The notes under the pieces were generated by a model. That model ran no database searches, was not told where the DNA came from, and saw nothing but the letters and a program-made list of their open reading frames with translations. From Taeniopygia guttata (lineage: Eukaryota; Chordata; Aves; Passeriformes; Estrildidae), in NCBI RefSeq assembly GCF_048771995.1, contig NC_133063.1:27112810-27176809 (forward strand): a DNA stretch of 64,000 nucleotides, in the 5' to 3' direction. Below are positions 21,801-35,390 of this stretch, one piece after another (the stretch's first letter is position 1; every line of letters starts with the position of its first letter). The position numbers and the translations under genes were made by a program.

Positions 21801-24677
21801 CACAGAATTCTCAAAATCTGTATTCGATTTGGTCACATAGGACTCTAATGTGGCAAGAAATTTTTAAAGTCACAAAAAGTCTTGACTCCAGGAGAACCAC
21901 AGTAAACAAGGTCGGACATATCAGGCTTCAGAATTAAAACAAACATCGCAGCAGATAAATATCATGCTCTAGTTAACTGTATTTCACTATACAAATCTGC
22001 ATGAGCATGAAGGGCTGTAACAACTGTGGACAATGGAATTCTTAACATTTTCCACCAAGAGACTGTAGTCTCAAAGCACATAGGAGCAACATTGTCAACA
22101 CCTGTACACAAAAAAGGAAAAATTATCAGTGTAGAAAGCTGAGACTTCTTATCTAGATTAAGTCCTTTGAAATTCAGAAAGGCTGTAAACCTAGAATTAT
22201 TTACACCCATCAGAAGTAATCTCCTGCTAACTGGGGCATGACAACAACTGACCTCAAAGCAAGACTACTCAATGACAAACCCAAGATGAGAATGTATTTG
22301 GAAACATGGTTAATTATTGCTTGAAGCAAAGAATTGAATTTTATAGAAGTACTGGCAGACCACTAAGTCTTATGCCCTGGATCAGTAAAAAGTAATAATG
22401 AACAGGGCAGCAGAGAAACAATCCTCAAACTGCCTTTCTAATTAATAATGAAGAACTACTGTTGTAAAGGTATTTCAAACTGATGAGGTGATCAGTTTTT
22501 ACTGGAAATCAGAAATGGAAGGTGCCAAAAGATGTAGCAGAGATTCCAATGCAGAACCAAGTTTTGGGAAAACAGCAGGAGATTTTAAGACCCAGCAACA
22601 CAGGAAATCATTGAGTAGCTTGGTAGAGCTATATTGTCCTTGCTAAGAATGTAGAACAGAGAGGACAAATTAAAAATGCTAAACAATGAAGTCTTCTGCA
22701 GACCATCTGCTTCAAGTTAAATAAAATACTGTAGGGAAACTTTAATTCTCCATTTGTCTCAGAAGGAGGCAGATGCATACGCTGTTCTGTGTAAGATATG
22801 TTTTATATAATTGATACAAAAAAATATACTCAGAAAGCCAAAGTGTGTCCTGACCTTAGGTTCAACTCTGTTCTAGCCTGACAAACAGATGAGGAGGTGA
22901 AATGCAGACCTGAGCAACAACCATGGAAGCTGATAGGTAACACATTTGACAAATCACAAGTTTTCACAATTGAGTTTTCACAATGCTTCTTTCAGAAACG
23001 TAAGGTTTTCCTGCAGTTGTGAATTTCAGCAAAGTACAAGAAATTACAATGAGTAACAGTACTGTCAGTTTCTCTGTACTGCAAAGGGCTGAAAATAACT
23101 TCACACACCTATGCAAAATGTGTGTCTATTACGTATGCACTACACACAACTCAATCAAGAAGAAAATGTTCTTCCAGAGGCAATTCAAGCAGTGAAAACA
23201 CTGCCAGGTCCAGCCAAATGGATGCTGTGTGTCAAAAACAAGTTAGATGACTATTGTGGGGACAAAAGAATTACCAGAACTCAAAAGGGTACCAGAAATT
23301 ATGATATGCAACTGCTGGTGTTCCTGACAGTCAGGGAAGACTAGGCCACTAGTCACAAGGGATACAGCTCCACAGTTTGCCCTTACTTTTAAATTAAGAT
23401 AAAATTAGAAAAATTAAGTAAGTGAAAATTGAAAAATAGAGGTAAGAATGGCGTACATGGTGTACAAGAGATTTCAGGGAAGATCTGGATACAAAAAAGG
23501 AGTGTGATATCTGGAAAAAAAAAAAAGAGTGATATCTGAAATACACATCTGATTATCTACCAACATCTTACAGTACAGCTTGCATGTTTTAGTTGTCGGG
23601 AATATATTGCTGTTGGTCACAAAGTATTCAAACAAGTAACATAATTTTACATCTCCCAACGTCTAGCAAGCTATCTTTTCTGAACTGCAAATAATGAATT
23701 CATTATTGCAAAACTGTGTCTGTCATCATGGAAAAACAGCAGCGCTAAGAACATAGTTATCATCACCAGGCTACCACTTAGCCAGAAGCAGGACATCTGA
23801 ACAAAAATCTCTGACTTTAGAAACTCATGAAACTATTAGGATTTTCTGTCCCACTCAATACCATCACCTGACATTTCAGCAGTTAGTTGGCTAAATTAGC
23901 GCTTGCTAAAATATAGAAGTTAAACTGAATCAATTCTCAATGCAGACATACACTTGTATTGCCTTTGGTATGTTCCTATGTTTTAGTTCACCTCTCGAAA
24001 TCAATACAGAAGACTGACTTTAAATAATGTAGGCTCTACACCTGGTCTGTAAAGATCAGCTTTTCTAGATCACATCTTAAGAGCTGGACATATAAACCAG
24101 GGTTTTCTCCAAAACCCTCTGTTAATGCCAGTCATTACACACCCTACCCTTTTGTTCAGTCTCTGGACTGAGCTACAGATTGCAGCACAGTGCCTAGAAC
24201 AGCTCAGGACTTGTGACCAACTGCCAGAGAGCATTAGGGACAGATCATTCGTCCTTCCACAACAACATGAATTTATTCTGCTTCAGTTCACAAATATTCA
24301 TGATGCATATTCTCAAGCTCATAAGTAACGAACTATCTCTTGGGAAGTGCTGAATCATGTTTTTCGGTCATCCCTGAGCAATGCAGCTGCCATATCTCTC
24401 CGAAATAGAGCATCTGGTTTGTCAAGAAGAGCACTCCAAGTTTAGAGAGACAGATGAAGTCCTCCTAATTCAGAACACACACAGCTCACACTGTTAATGC
24501 ACTGCCTTCTGTTGCTTTCTGACTACTGGATTTTCAGTCCAGATTAGGTGTTTCAACGAAGTTACCCTTTATTACCCAGTGACCACTATCAAAGCCTCCC
24601 ACATGTGACTGAGCATGTTTTGTGACACAGAGGCATTGCCAGCAGAGCAGCTCCCCTCTTGGTTATGAATAAAATAC
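18873..24677 (-). other. MCC intron between coding exons 11 and 12 (5.8 kb)
   Basis: The intron is AT-rich with no gene recognised. It contains A-rich microsatellites with C4 interruptions at about 19924-19950 and 20118-20173, and a further A7C4A6 run at 21187-21203. No CR1 fragment was recognised. Confidence 0.85.
20118..20173 (+). repeat. A-rich microsatellite with CCCC interruptions
   Basis: The tract begins A7C4A6, passes through four AAAC-type units and ends in another A7C4. The same 18-base string (A7C4A6C) recurs at 21187-21204. It may be a degenerate retroposon tail or a simple repeat. Confidence 0.75.
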
Positions 24678-24912
24678 CTTCATTGCCATGAGTTCCTGCA
24701 TCAAGACTGCATTTTCCAGGTCCAGCCTCTGGTTGTCTCCACGTGGCTTCACATCATAACTAAGAGGATCAATGTGGATGCTTTCCAGCTCCAGCATTGT
24801 CAGTTTCACTGCTGCCCTGTCGTTTTTCAGCTGCTGGATGTAATCCTTCAGCCGCTGCTCATCCTCCTTCGTAAACTCCGTGTCACAGCTGCTTGCAGTA
24901 GAGCTGGTAGTA
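24678..24912 (-). CDS. MCC: MCC coding exon 11
   Basis: The acceptor GTCTTTCCAG and donor ATGAAG/GTATTT flank 235 nt. The exon completes a Ser codon from exon 10, then encodes TTSSTASSCDTEFTKEDEQR. After this Ser/Thr-rich start come LKDYIQQLKNDRAAVKLTML, an acidic hinge with ESIHIDPLSYDVKPRGD, and the start of a coil ending in VLMQELMAMK. Window residues are about 488-566. It is the longest coding exon in the window and is highly conserved with mammalian MCC. Confidence 0.97.
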
Positions 24913-27011
24913 CTGGAAAGACAAAGAATGGTATTATAAAAATATACATTTGAAACAAATTCCTAATTTTTACATCAACCATCCTCCCAATACTTCATCA
25001 ACGCAACTGAGTCTTAAAAGCTCATAGAAAGGACACAGAGGTAGCATGACTGGACGGACACTGCAATGTGAGGTCTGACAAATTCAGGATACAAATTAAT
25101 TCTTTAAGCTGCACAACAAAATTGACTTATGTGACAACTTGTCTGCAAAGCCAGATATTTACTGATGTCTAACAGCATTACTTTATCTGAAATGGTTTCT
25201 TCTGAAAAAAAAATGGTGGATTTTTTTTATTCAAAAAGGGAAAAAAAGCTATTTAAGACTTCTTAGCGATAACAGCACAGCAAGCTGCTCAGACACTGAG
25301 TCTTCTTTGAGAAGATGCATCTGCTAAGAAAAAAAGAATGAACCTAGATTTGATCCATCTCTACTCATGACTATACCAGTTATCACCTCAGATATTTTAA
25401 TGGATACTTTTAGGAATCAACCTAATGAAAACTGCACTGGCAGATGCCAGGAGAACTTTCAGTTCATGTGAGGTGTACTCCTCAGCATTCCTTCAGGGAT
25501 AGAGTGATTTAAACCTAACCAATGGAGTAGCAGGAATTCTAATAAAAAGTCATCATGAAAGATTTGGTGTATCTTCTGAACAAATGAGGGCCCATTACTC
25601 TGCCCCATAAGTGTTTACACAGAGATTGCAGAAAGGAGTAATAATGTCATTAGAGCAATGGGGGCTTGAGTGCTGCCTACCCACTTCCATGCATGCCAAT
25701 GCTGCAGGGGGCCCAGACTGACACAGCTGTAGCATTCCAGGGCTGAACATAGTTGCAATAACACTAAAAGGAAAATAAAATGCCATGTTGTTTCTATAGC
25801 CTCACTCAAAGCTCCCTGCTGTCTCCTGAGGTCCTGCAATCAGCTGCCGGGTGAGGGATAAGTCATCCATTAACTGTGCCTGTCTGGAATGCTAGATGAT
25901 CTCAGTTATCAGCAGGGGAATAAATCACTTTCTGTATCAAATTGCACTGCTATTCAACATTTTTGTAGTAAGAAAAAAGTCCCACCCGCTAGATGGTGTG
26001 AGAGCCAGGATGATATCCTAAAATATTATGCATGTGCAAAGGGAAAGCCTATCAAGACAGGCTTGATTTTTCTCTTTCCTTTGGTTCTGCTTCAGCTGAA
26101 GCTACACTGTGCTTTTTAAGTGCTTCATATAATTGCCCATCTTTCCACAAATTCCAAGCACAGCCTTGGAAAAGATAGAGAATAGGCAGGATTTTCTCAA
26201 AATCCTTCCCCCTCATGGAATATCATATTACAGCTCTTTACTACAGTTCTATGTTGATTTCACATTATTCCCTCCTTTTCTGAGGGATAAGAGGTGCCTG
26301 CTATAGTTAACACAACTGTAAATTGGTCTTTGCTTTTGTTTTCATCCATTTCCTTCGGCAGTGGAGCTTAAAAGCACTCAGTACCCATATGCATAGAAAT
26401 CCTTTCAGGCTGAAACAAATTTTTGTTCATACTATTTCTTGATTAGAAAATCATGAAACGCTTACTAAAGCCTGCTTTACTGAACCTAAAGGTATCTTGC
26501 TGAATTAGATATTTATATAAAAAGAATGAGGATAGACAATGTGAAAAGTACTTTATTCTGTACTGAAGTCATGTTGTAAGTTTCTTCCTCAGCACCCAAA
26601 GACTGCAATTGCAGAGCTTTTCTGGATTAAATGTAAAACAGCTGTTGTTGGAGGAAAGATAGCTTTAAAAGTCTTGGGGCACGAAGACCTCATCTCAGTT
26701 TTTGCTTGAAAAGGAAAGAAAACCCAGCCTTCCTGCTGCAAATGAAACCTGAGCAAAAAAATGTTAAAAGTTTATTGTTATGTTGAGCTGGACCTCATAC
26801 TCCATGCATATTCACAGATTTTGGCCCTTGAAGACCCACAGCTATGCATATATATGTTAGGGGAATGGAACCCAAAATGAGGAAGGCAGTCTGGGCTGCT
26901 GCCAGTGATACTCAGCCTGCTTTTACTTCAGTCCTGGCTGCCTGCCTGCCTGTCTGCAGCTGAGTTGGCTCCTCTGGTGAATTGCTAGCAAGCTCCTCTT
27001 CTTCTTCAAGG

Positions 27012-27080
27012 TTTTTTTTTTTGGTTGTTTTTTTTTTTTTTTTTTTTTTTGGGGGAGGGGGTTGGTTTTTTTTTTTTTTA
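27012..27080 (+). repeat. Poly(T) tract interrupted by a G-rich run
   Basis: About 70 bases are T except for short GG steps and one GGGGGAGGGGG block. On the minus (MCC) strand this is a long A-rich tract with C runs. It is probably a simple repeat or an old retroposon tail. Length may be unreliable in assemblies. Confidence 0.8.
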
Positions 27081-29094
27081 AGTTGGAGGGAGCTCAGTAA
27101 GGAACTTGCGTCTCAGCCAGCACACAAGAGGACAAGAACCTTCAGCCTCCCACTGCATTTAGCAGCATATCCCCACCCAAAAGACTGGAAGCAGCTGGGC
27201 TAGAAGGGACAGAAACAGCACTGCAGTGTTTTTGATCTCCCCAGCAACTCTGCCAGGATGTGCTGCCCCAAAAACCCCACCAAACACCTCTCCATAGCCA
27301 CAGTGCTGGTCCACTACTGCTCTCTTCAAGGGATGACAGCTGATGAGCACTTCATCCTGAATTTCTGATATTGCCTTCCCTTCTGAACAGCAATCAAGAC
27401 AAAGGAAAACATTCACAGTATATTGCATCCATCCAAAAACCACAGGAAACTGTTGCAAAAGATGTGCAGTTTCTTATTTCTCAAGTGTTTAGGTAAGCAC
27501 AGGGAAAGGATCACAGTTTCATCACAGCTGGAGAGAATACATCAGTCTGCCCATTCCCACGGATGCTGTATGAGAACAAGAAATATTCTTCACACTTGTT
27601 TCATTCCTTGAGTCTTTTATGATGATGTCATGCCTGGGTGATGTAAAATTAATTTTCATACACAATTTTTGGAAAATGTGTGGGCTGGTACAGTGTAATG
27701 TCAGTTTTATTTGCTAGCATTCATGTGTGTATGTAACATGCAGTGGATGGACATAGAAGAGGATTTCAGCAGTGCTTCTCTGTGAGTAGTTTCTGCAAAC
27801 TACAAAAATGTATCCATAAAACCCTCAATGGGCATTATTTTATCTGTTAAAAATCAAGTAAATAAATTAATAGAATTGCAATTAAGCAATGGTGTGGATA
27901 ATACAGTGGAACTGAGATTAACATTGTTAGAACTGAATCTATAAACTTGCTTAATACCTGCATAGAGCCTAAAGCTTCAAAGAATGCAGTTGATCCACTG
28001 TGCACGTAGTCCAAGCACCTTCTTTCTAGCTGAACATTGTGGTTTGAGATCTGGGACAGCACAATGCCAGTTTCTCTTCCTCAGAAACTGAAAAATACCC
28101 CAATCAGGCACAGGACAAACAACAGCTAATACCAGAGCCTTTGGTAAACTGCCCTGCTTCCTTCTGAGACTGCTTCAGTCCAGCAACAAAGTGTTGCACA
28201 GATAACACTGCGATAACTATTTAGACACTTCCAAATAACTCATTTGCACGCCTCAGCCAAGATAGTCTTGTCTGTCACCAAGTTATCTGAAACCTGAGAT
28301 GGTTCTGATGAGAGATCTACTCCTACCGTTGACTGAGTTCAGATATTTTGTGACACTGCATAATACTGAAAAGAATTGCTTTTCCACATAAGGAACCTGA
28401 TCTGTCCTCCCATGAACCCAGAGGTAAGGTTGAGCTTACTAGCAAAGCCTGGAATAAAATACACCATTCTCTGACAGTGTTACAACTGGGCTTCTTCCCT
28501 TTTGTTTCCTTCCAAAGGTGCAGTAAATCTAACATTGCTGGCAGTGTATGTTCTATACTTAGCTTCCGTCCATTTAAAATAATTATGATTTCCAACTATA
28601 TTGCAAACTGATTTATATTTTCAAGAACTGAATTGGCAACATTATTGTGGTGCTGCTGCCAGTCAAATGAATTTAGATGCTCTTTTATTGCCTTTTATTT
28701 ATTTTCATTTCAGTTGCTCCCTTTTAAAGTCTTTAACCACTCGTCACTAGTGGCTCACCAAGCACTTACTCTCAGTAACATATTCAGTGATTTGATTCAG
28801 AATCTCATCTGAAATTTCAAAGCCCAAGATGGGTCAACAATTCCACTGTAAATCCATATTCTACAGGATTTCAAACAACAGGGAGAATTAGTCATTTGTC
28901 ACAAGTCTCAGCAAAGGATTGTTTTCATCATCCTACTGCCACTTTATTAATTTAGTTTCAAAGGGAAAAGGCAGCAATACATATCTGCAATTAAAAGCCT
29001 GCAACACTGAAACATCAAAAGCAAGAAAAATCTGTTTTGCAGATTCAAAGTAGGTTTTAATTGAATACTGTAAAATTATTTTTGCAATGGTGCC

Positions 29095-29390
29095 CAGGTG
29101 GGCAGTGGTCACATAGCACTCACTAGAGGTGAGAGGAATGACCTTGAATTGTGCCAGAGGAGTTTCAGATTAGATACTAGGAAAAAAAATTTACTGACAG
29201 AATCTTCAGACACTGGAATAAATTTCCCAGAGAAGCAGTCGAGTTGCCATCCCTAGAAGTGTTCAAGAGGTTTTTGGATGTGGCACTCGGGAATAAGGTT
29301 TAGGGGTGGTTATGGTGGTGCTGGGGTAATGGTTGGACTGGATGACCTTGAAGATATCTTCCAAACTTGATTTCTGTGGTTCTGTGATAT
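29095..29390 (+). mobile_element. CR1 LINE, 3' end fragment
   Basis: The order of blocks follows avian CR1: the GTGCCAGAGGAGTTTCAGATT region, then a degraded AGAGAAGCAGTCGAGTTGCC, then AAGTGTTCAAGAGGTTTTTG, then GGTTGGACTGGATGACCTTG, and an end near TTCTGTGGTTCTGTGAT. It is 5' truncated and in plus orientation, antisense to the host gene. Confidence 0.92.
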
Positions 29391-31616
29391 AGAAAAGTAT
29401 ATGTCTTTGGAACCAAGACAGGTATTTCATCAATATGGTAGCACAGTGTTTGTGTCTGTAAGCTGAAGAGGGGATTCCTCTCTTTTGAGACAGGGTAGCA
29501 AAAATCTGAAAACACCTCTAACCATGTGTCACGTGAATGCAACAGAAGGAAAGAAGAGATTTACGTTTTCTGGAGAAGCTGAAGTTTCAAAAATGTCTTC
29601 ATTGATACGTATGCTTAGGCAAAGATAAACTACTTTGGGCATGGGGGAGGGGAGAGGGACAACAATTTGTAGGTAACAATCAGATCAGGGTGCCGATGTC
29701 ACAAATTCCTGACTTGCTATGTGCTCTCTGGGTGAGTGACATCAGCTTTTATCTCCTATATTCCACATATATAAAAAGAAATTGTAGAAGTTACCTCGTT
29801 CAGCACAATATTTTGCTCCACACCAGAAAAAATACCACAATGATAATAGTGATTCAAGATAAAACATTTCTTTAATATTAAAACACTAAATTTGCATTTT
29901 CATATTCATGACATAGCTTATCCTGATGACATTTTAAATTCTATGCCACTTTAAACATACTCTGCTGAAACTTCATCTACTGAGCCAACATCTTACATGG
30001 ACACATACACAGAGGTCCAGCTGACCACCACTGAACACAGACACAAACACAGACTCTTATCCTCCCAAAAATTCTCTAAAGCAAGCAAGAACTGTAGAGA
30101 TTACGTTCCTACCAAACACTTTCAGTGCAAGTCTAGGAAAGCAAATACTGAAACAGGAACAATCCCCCTCCCTGCCAGTTCTTCCCTGTCAATACTGGAA
30201 ACTGCCTGAACTGTTTCCAAGAAAAAAAAAAAATCACTATACCCTGACTACATGCCACTATCTCACAAGGAACAAAAACACTGAGATAGTTCTGAAAAAC
30301 TGAAAATTACTCTTTCAAACCATAGAATGGGAAACAAGCTTGGCTTAGGTACAGGTGTTACTGTTACAGGTAGACACAGATAACATGTTTGCATACAGGG
30401 GTAGATATGGCCTAAAATATAGCAAACCAAATCTTTGAAACAGCTTCACGTAATTTCTTTCTAGCCTGGTTTAAATGCTTTGGTAGAAAGTGTGATAAGT
30501 GTGCTACTAGGACAGATGCTGCCACAATCATTTCTATGTAAAGACACAGCTTTAGTGCACTGAGAGTGCACCAGAAAACTTCTCTGGATCAAACATTAAA
30601 ATTCACCTCACATTAGGACCCTGTTCCCTCAGATTACCTTTTTGCTCCCTTTTTAGCTATTCCACACCAGTCATATGGCAGGAAATAAGATCCTTTGGAG
30701 GAGGCATCAGCAAGAAGAGGAAATGATACAGTACCAAAATAAACTTCTGAAGTGTCAAAAAAATGACAGCATTTGAATAAAGAACTGGCTAGAAAACTGA
30801 ATTAAAATGAAGTTTTAGAGCAAATCTGAGAAGCAAAAATAACTTTTAAAGAGAAAAATGCTCATCTATATTTATCCAGGACACTTGCCAAATTTGTATC
30901 CATGCACAAGCACACATATTTACTGCAGAGTACAATTATACCAGAGGCAGGCAAAAACTCAAAATGAAGCTCCTGGTAGATATATTTGAACTGGAGCACT
31001 TCTGCAATAATAGCTCATCTATGTTTTATTATTTTATAGGTCTTCAGAAAAACTGCAGTATCCAGCCCTTCCTGGAAGAATCCAATCTATTCCACGCCAT
31101 GAGTGAAAAGAACAGGATGAGAAGGAATAATTTGGAGGGGTGCAAAGGGTAACGAAAGAGAAGGGAGGGGAAATGGTTTAAAAGTGATGGCTAGATTTGC
31201 AACATTTAGAAAACAATTCTTGAGAACTCCAGTGAAAGCCTGTTTCAGATCTCTGGTTCTCTGCACATCCATGCTATCTGCATACAATAGATATGAGTAA
31301 CAAGAACATGATTTGAGTTCCAATAAAACAGTAAGAAAGTCACTGTAGTAAAACAAATGTAATGGTTTTGCCCTTTATAAGGAAGATCAAAGTTCTAAGC
31401 AACCCATTTGCAACAAATTTGCACAAAACTCTTCTTGGCTGGAGTTCCTCAAAGTCCAAAGACAATTAGACCACTGAGGCATGGCAACTTACAAATCAAA
31501 GCACAGAAGCCAAAGGACTGAGGTGAGGTAAGGTAGCACAGCAAATACAATAGAACATAACTTTTTGTCTGGAATCAAAGCTTAGGAGATTAGGAGAGCA
31601 GAAGAGTTACAGCTAC

Positions 31617-31800
31617 CTGGTGTGGCTGTTGGAGGATAGGCTTTCCCAGGGCTGCACACTGCAGCCTGTGACTGCATAGGCTCCCCCACAGCTCCCATCC
31701 AACTTCATCAGCAAGGCTTTTGCTGCATTCTCAGCTGTCTTCCGGCAGTCATGAGCCCTCTTAAGCATTTGTGTGACATTTTCATCACCTGTCTGGTCCC
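31617..31800 (-). CDS. MCC: MCC coding exon 10
   Basis: The acceptor CTTAAAAACAG and donor CACCAG/GTAGCT flank 184 nt. The exon completes a Gly codon and encodes DQTGDENVTQMLKRAHDCRK, then TAENAAKALLMKLDGSCGGA, then YAVTGCSVQPWESL and a Ser-rich end SSNSHT. Window residues are about 427-488. The N-terminal half is helical, and the Gly/Cys-containing stretch ends in a loop that runs into the Ser/Thr linker of exon 11. The donor is a poor match to consensus (C at +5). Confidence 0.96.
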
Positions 31801-34002
31801 CTGTTTTTAAGAAAACAATGTTTCAGTCAGGAATTAAGGCAAGAGATCCTTCTACTCGCTCTCAGTTTATACTAAGACAATGACAATAAATTACCAATCT
31901 ATGAACTAAAAGCAACTTCGCTTCTTTTTGAGCACCAGTGATTAACTGGGACACTGGCCTGAATGTACCCTGCTCCTAGTCACAAGCTCCAGGTACTTAT
32001 GGCTCCAGGCAACATGTCTTAAGTGATGCAAAATTTTAGCTTGTCTATTTGTAATGGGTGTGCATTCTGCATTAGCATTAGGTTTGGATGCTCTAATTAT
32101 GAACACACTGGAAAAGCCTCAGCCTCATTTACAACTCTTACTCCAGTCGGTGCAGTGTGGTTTCACAGAGTAGTCATCTCCATAACTTCTCCCAGGCACC
32201 TTGATCTCAAGCCTGATGGTTTGCCAGAACACCTTTCTTACAGGCTACCTGGCCAGACAGAAGAATTGCTCTGTTGCTCAGAAGCACACTCTCACATTTT
32301 ACAGTCACGCATACTAAGCCAAAAGAAAACTAGCCCTGGTTAAATTGCTATAATTTTTAGTGGTTATACAGCACCCATGTAGCTGGTAAACTTCAGGAGA
32401 AGCAGGACTGAAACCACCACTGTCACTACTCCTACAGTCTTCCAGCTGCACTGCAGTCAAGTAATTAAATTAAGACATGTTATTGGCTACACAGAAAATC
32501 TACAAATGTATTTGTAGATTAAGCTACAATATATTTGTACTTTAGCAAAACCCAACAGCTTGCTCATGTGTTAGATTTTCATGTAATCCTTGTTCAAGTC
32601 AATTACCTTTAGTGCACACTTGTTGAGTGAAGTGTATGCACTAGAAGTAACATTAATGAGGAAGAAAGGAAGGGTGAATGCTCTGCTAAGAGAAGCTGGA
32701 TATGCTCATCTTTAAGTGATGTAACTCCCATGGATTTTCTGCTCACAGATGTTGATATAAAGTTTAACTGATCTTCAAACCAAAAATCTGTTATTTTATC
32801 TAGGTGTGTTCATCAAATTTCATAATGAAGTACAGTTACATAAAACATACACAACTTCCTCCACGCTGTGCTGGGTAATGGCAAATTTGCACTATTTCTC
32901 AGGGCTGTAACTGACAATTAAGAGCTGTAGACAGATACCTACATAAAAATTTAACTACAGTCTCTTCCATAAAATGCATGTCAGATGAAATCCTACTCAA
33001 ACCCAAAGCATTTCTTCCTTATTAGATTTCTTTCTACCACCTACATTAATAGAACATCCTAGCCTAAATTCACTTTTGCTACTCACTGATCTCTGCCAGC
33101 TGGGAGAAGTTCCCTAGCATATTGTAGGAGGGAATAGCAGAGTTTGGAGAAAGGTAGAAGAAAATCTCAGACATCCCCTCTACTGAGGAGCCAGTGCTCC
33201 TAACACACCAGCTATGCATCAGCACAGTATGAACAGTTATTCTCCCTCTGAATGCTTCTTTCTACTTGAAGATTACTATGACTGCCTTCTCCTATCAATT
33301 AAAGGAATGGAACTATTAACACTGGAATTTCATTGTGCAATCACCTCTTTCTATCAGAAGAATGGAGCCAGCAGCAATGCCAAGCTCCAAATTTCTGAAC
33401 TGTACTGTACCTATGATAGTGGCTTGTTCCATTATTTAGTAGGCAGCATATTAAAAAACAACACCTAGCCACAGGATTAACTAAGCACAGAACATACAGG
33501 CTAAACAGAAGATAGAATGTTTTAAAATTCCACAGCAAAGGTAAAACGGCGTGAAAAACTACAGCCTTAAAAACAATTTTTATTTCTAACTACTCAATGC
33601 TACCCTTGTATTATTTTAATCTCAGTTTTTCACAGATTAGACTGTTTCTGGGGAGTCAATCTTAGTGAATCTGGACTTGCAACTACCACAGCTGCACAGC
33701 CCTAAGCCACCGTGCTCACTGGTATTGTTTAATTATTCCACTCTGTACAGTTGCACGCCTACAACAATCTCACCCCTGCCAGAAGAGGCATCTCCTTGTG
33801 AAAGCAACACAGGTGAATTAAAATTGCTCTCTTGCATTTTACCTCTATTTTTGGGGAGTATAAAATAATTAAAATAGTTAAAACCAAGAAATTACTGGAG
33901 AACATTCTTAAGTAATGGGTGATGACATGATTCACCATTACAACCAATGCTAAGTGACATGCCAAAACAACACTTAAATTAAGTGATACATTGACATCTT
34001 AC
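31801..34002 (-). other. MCC intron between coding exons 9 and 10
   Basis: This 2.2-kb intron has a good GTAAGA donor. It contains a near-perfect short palindrome at 32497-32520. No gene or dispersed repeat was recognised. Confidence 0.88.
32497..32520. repeat. Near-perfect palindrome (11-bp arms, 2-base centre)
   Basis: The left arm AATCTACAAAT at 32497-32507 is exactly complementary to ATTTGTAGATT at 32510-32520, with GT between. It could form a cruciform, or could simply be a chance AT-rich dyad in an intron. Confidence 0.85.
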
Positions 34003-34103
34003 CAACAGAACCAACACCTGCAGCTCTGAATTGGCCAAGAATGAGACTCTGCTCACTTTCTGCCAATGCTAACAGCAGCTCATATGCTTCTATGCACTGT
34101 TCA
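34003..34103 (-). CDS. MCC: MCC coding exon 9
   Basis: The acceptor TTTTCCCTTTCAG and donor TCTGTTG/GTAAGA flank 101 nt. The exon completes a Ser codon, then encodes EQCIEAYELLLALAESEQSL and ILGQFRAAGVGSV, ending one base into a Gly codon. Window residues are about 393-427. It is a helical segment, with a Gly-rich turn at the end where the bird protein appears one residue shorter than human. Confidence 0.96.
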
Positions 34104-35249
34104 CTGAAAGGGAAAACAAAAACCACAAAAAATGTTAACTGCAATTTTAAAGAAGAACAATACCTGCAATAGCAACAACAAAAAAAGAGCTGTCTGATTA
34201 ACTGCATGATTCTCTACTACTTGTCTAGCAGCAGGGTTATTAAAGAACATGATACACATAGCTTCTATCACAAGCATTCAGCAGTCTCCCCATTCTTGTA
34301 GCAGTGACAGGCTGACCTCAAGAAATGTAACAAGGCAAAAGATAAGAGAGTGACCCAAAATAAAGGAAGCTCCAGAAGTATGTTTTAAACAGGTGGCAAT
34401 AGAAACAGCAGTCAAGATGATCCCTTTGAGAAATTTTTCCCAGAGTGTCTTACTATGAAGCATACAGTATTCTATACTCTACAATGTAATTATACTACAC
34501 AGTGTTGTAAGCAGAAAAGAGGCAAGAAAAATACTTCTTGTTCTGTCCTGACTGTAAGATGTTCCTCCTTAGGACAGAAGAGCTTCCAATTCTATTTATG
34601 AGTCATACAATCCCTGTTGCATTTTAATGTTTTTAAAAATACATACTAATATACTATTAGCAATTTACAGTTCTTTGCTCAAGGCTGATAGTAAAAGAAT
34701 ACATTCTTAAAAAGGCAGATGATTTGTTCCAAGACCAAATCTGCCTGTCCAAAATTAGTTGCAGTTGAAGGTGTCAAGTGACACTGTATTTTTGTGAACA
34801 GTTTCGTGAAAATTTACATACTTACTACCAAATACCAAGCCATTAATCCACAACTCCAACTGATGTGATACAAAGTCATTCTGAGTTATGTGGAGTTTAA
34901 CAATCTCTGCTCCACTGGTCTTGGGAAAGTACAGAGAACCTGTATCTTAAGGTTGGATTTAGCAACACAGCCTCAGTCTACACACAACCCCTAATTCAAA
35001 TACTAATTCAGTACTTAAGAATGAAGAGATAAAACCTCTACATTCCTGTAAGATGCTGGTCAACAGCAGTTGAAATACCCTGTAAGAATAACTTCAGTTG
35101 GGTAGTTTGTCAGGCAGTGGTGCCTTTTCAGGCAGGAAAAAAAAATAAACAGTATTACTATGGCACACCATCAACTTCACTCTTGAACACTTCTACCAAG
35201 TCTCCCCCAGCTCCCTCTTCCTGGCTGAGCCCCTTGTGTAGGTACATAC
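34104..35249 (-). other. MCC intron between coding exons 8 and 9
   Basis: This 1.1-kb intron has a GTATGT donor. I see nothing else of note in it. Confidence 0.9.
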
Positions 35250-35390
35250 CTGTACTGCAGTGCCAGCCTGAGGGCCGTGGCATTGGACTCGTACTTGCCC
35301 ACAAGCATGCTCATCCTCTCTGCATTGCTCTTGCACTCCTCCAGTGTTATTGTCAGCAAGTCGTTCTGGGATTTCAAGTGTTCAATACGG
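35250..35390 (-). CDS. MCC: MCC coding exon 8
   Basis: The acceptor TTTTTTTGCAG and donor TACAG/GTATGT flank 141 nt in phase 2 to phase 2. The exon completes a Ser codon begun in exon 7. It encodes RIEHLKSQNDLLTITLEECK and then SNAERMSMLVGKYESNATAL, ending RLALQY. This is a strongly heptad-patterned coiled coil, window residues about 346-393. The composition and spacing match the MCC family closely. Confidence 0.97.

Larger units (their letters stand above)
24913..31616 (-). other. MCC intron between coding exons 10 and 11 (6.7 kb)
   Basis: The intron contains a long T tract with a G-run interruption at 27012-27080 and a CR1 3' fragment at about 29095-29390. No gene or RNA was recognised. 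Short open frames here look like chance. Confidence 0.85.

Noticed and set aside
26982..27203. Frame encoding Phe-rich low-complexity peptide
   Set aside because: It is generated by the poly(T) tract at 27012-27080.
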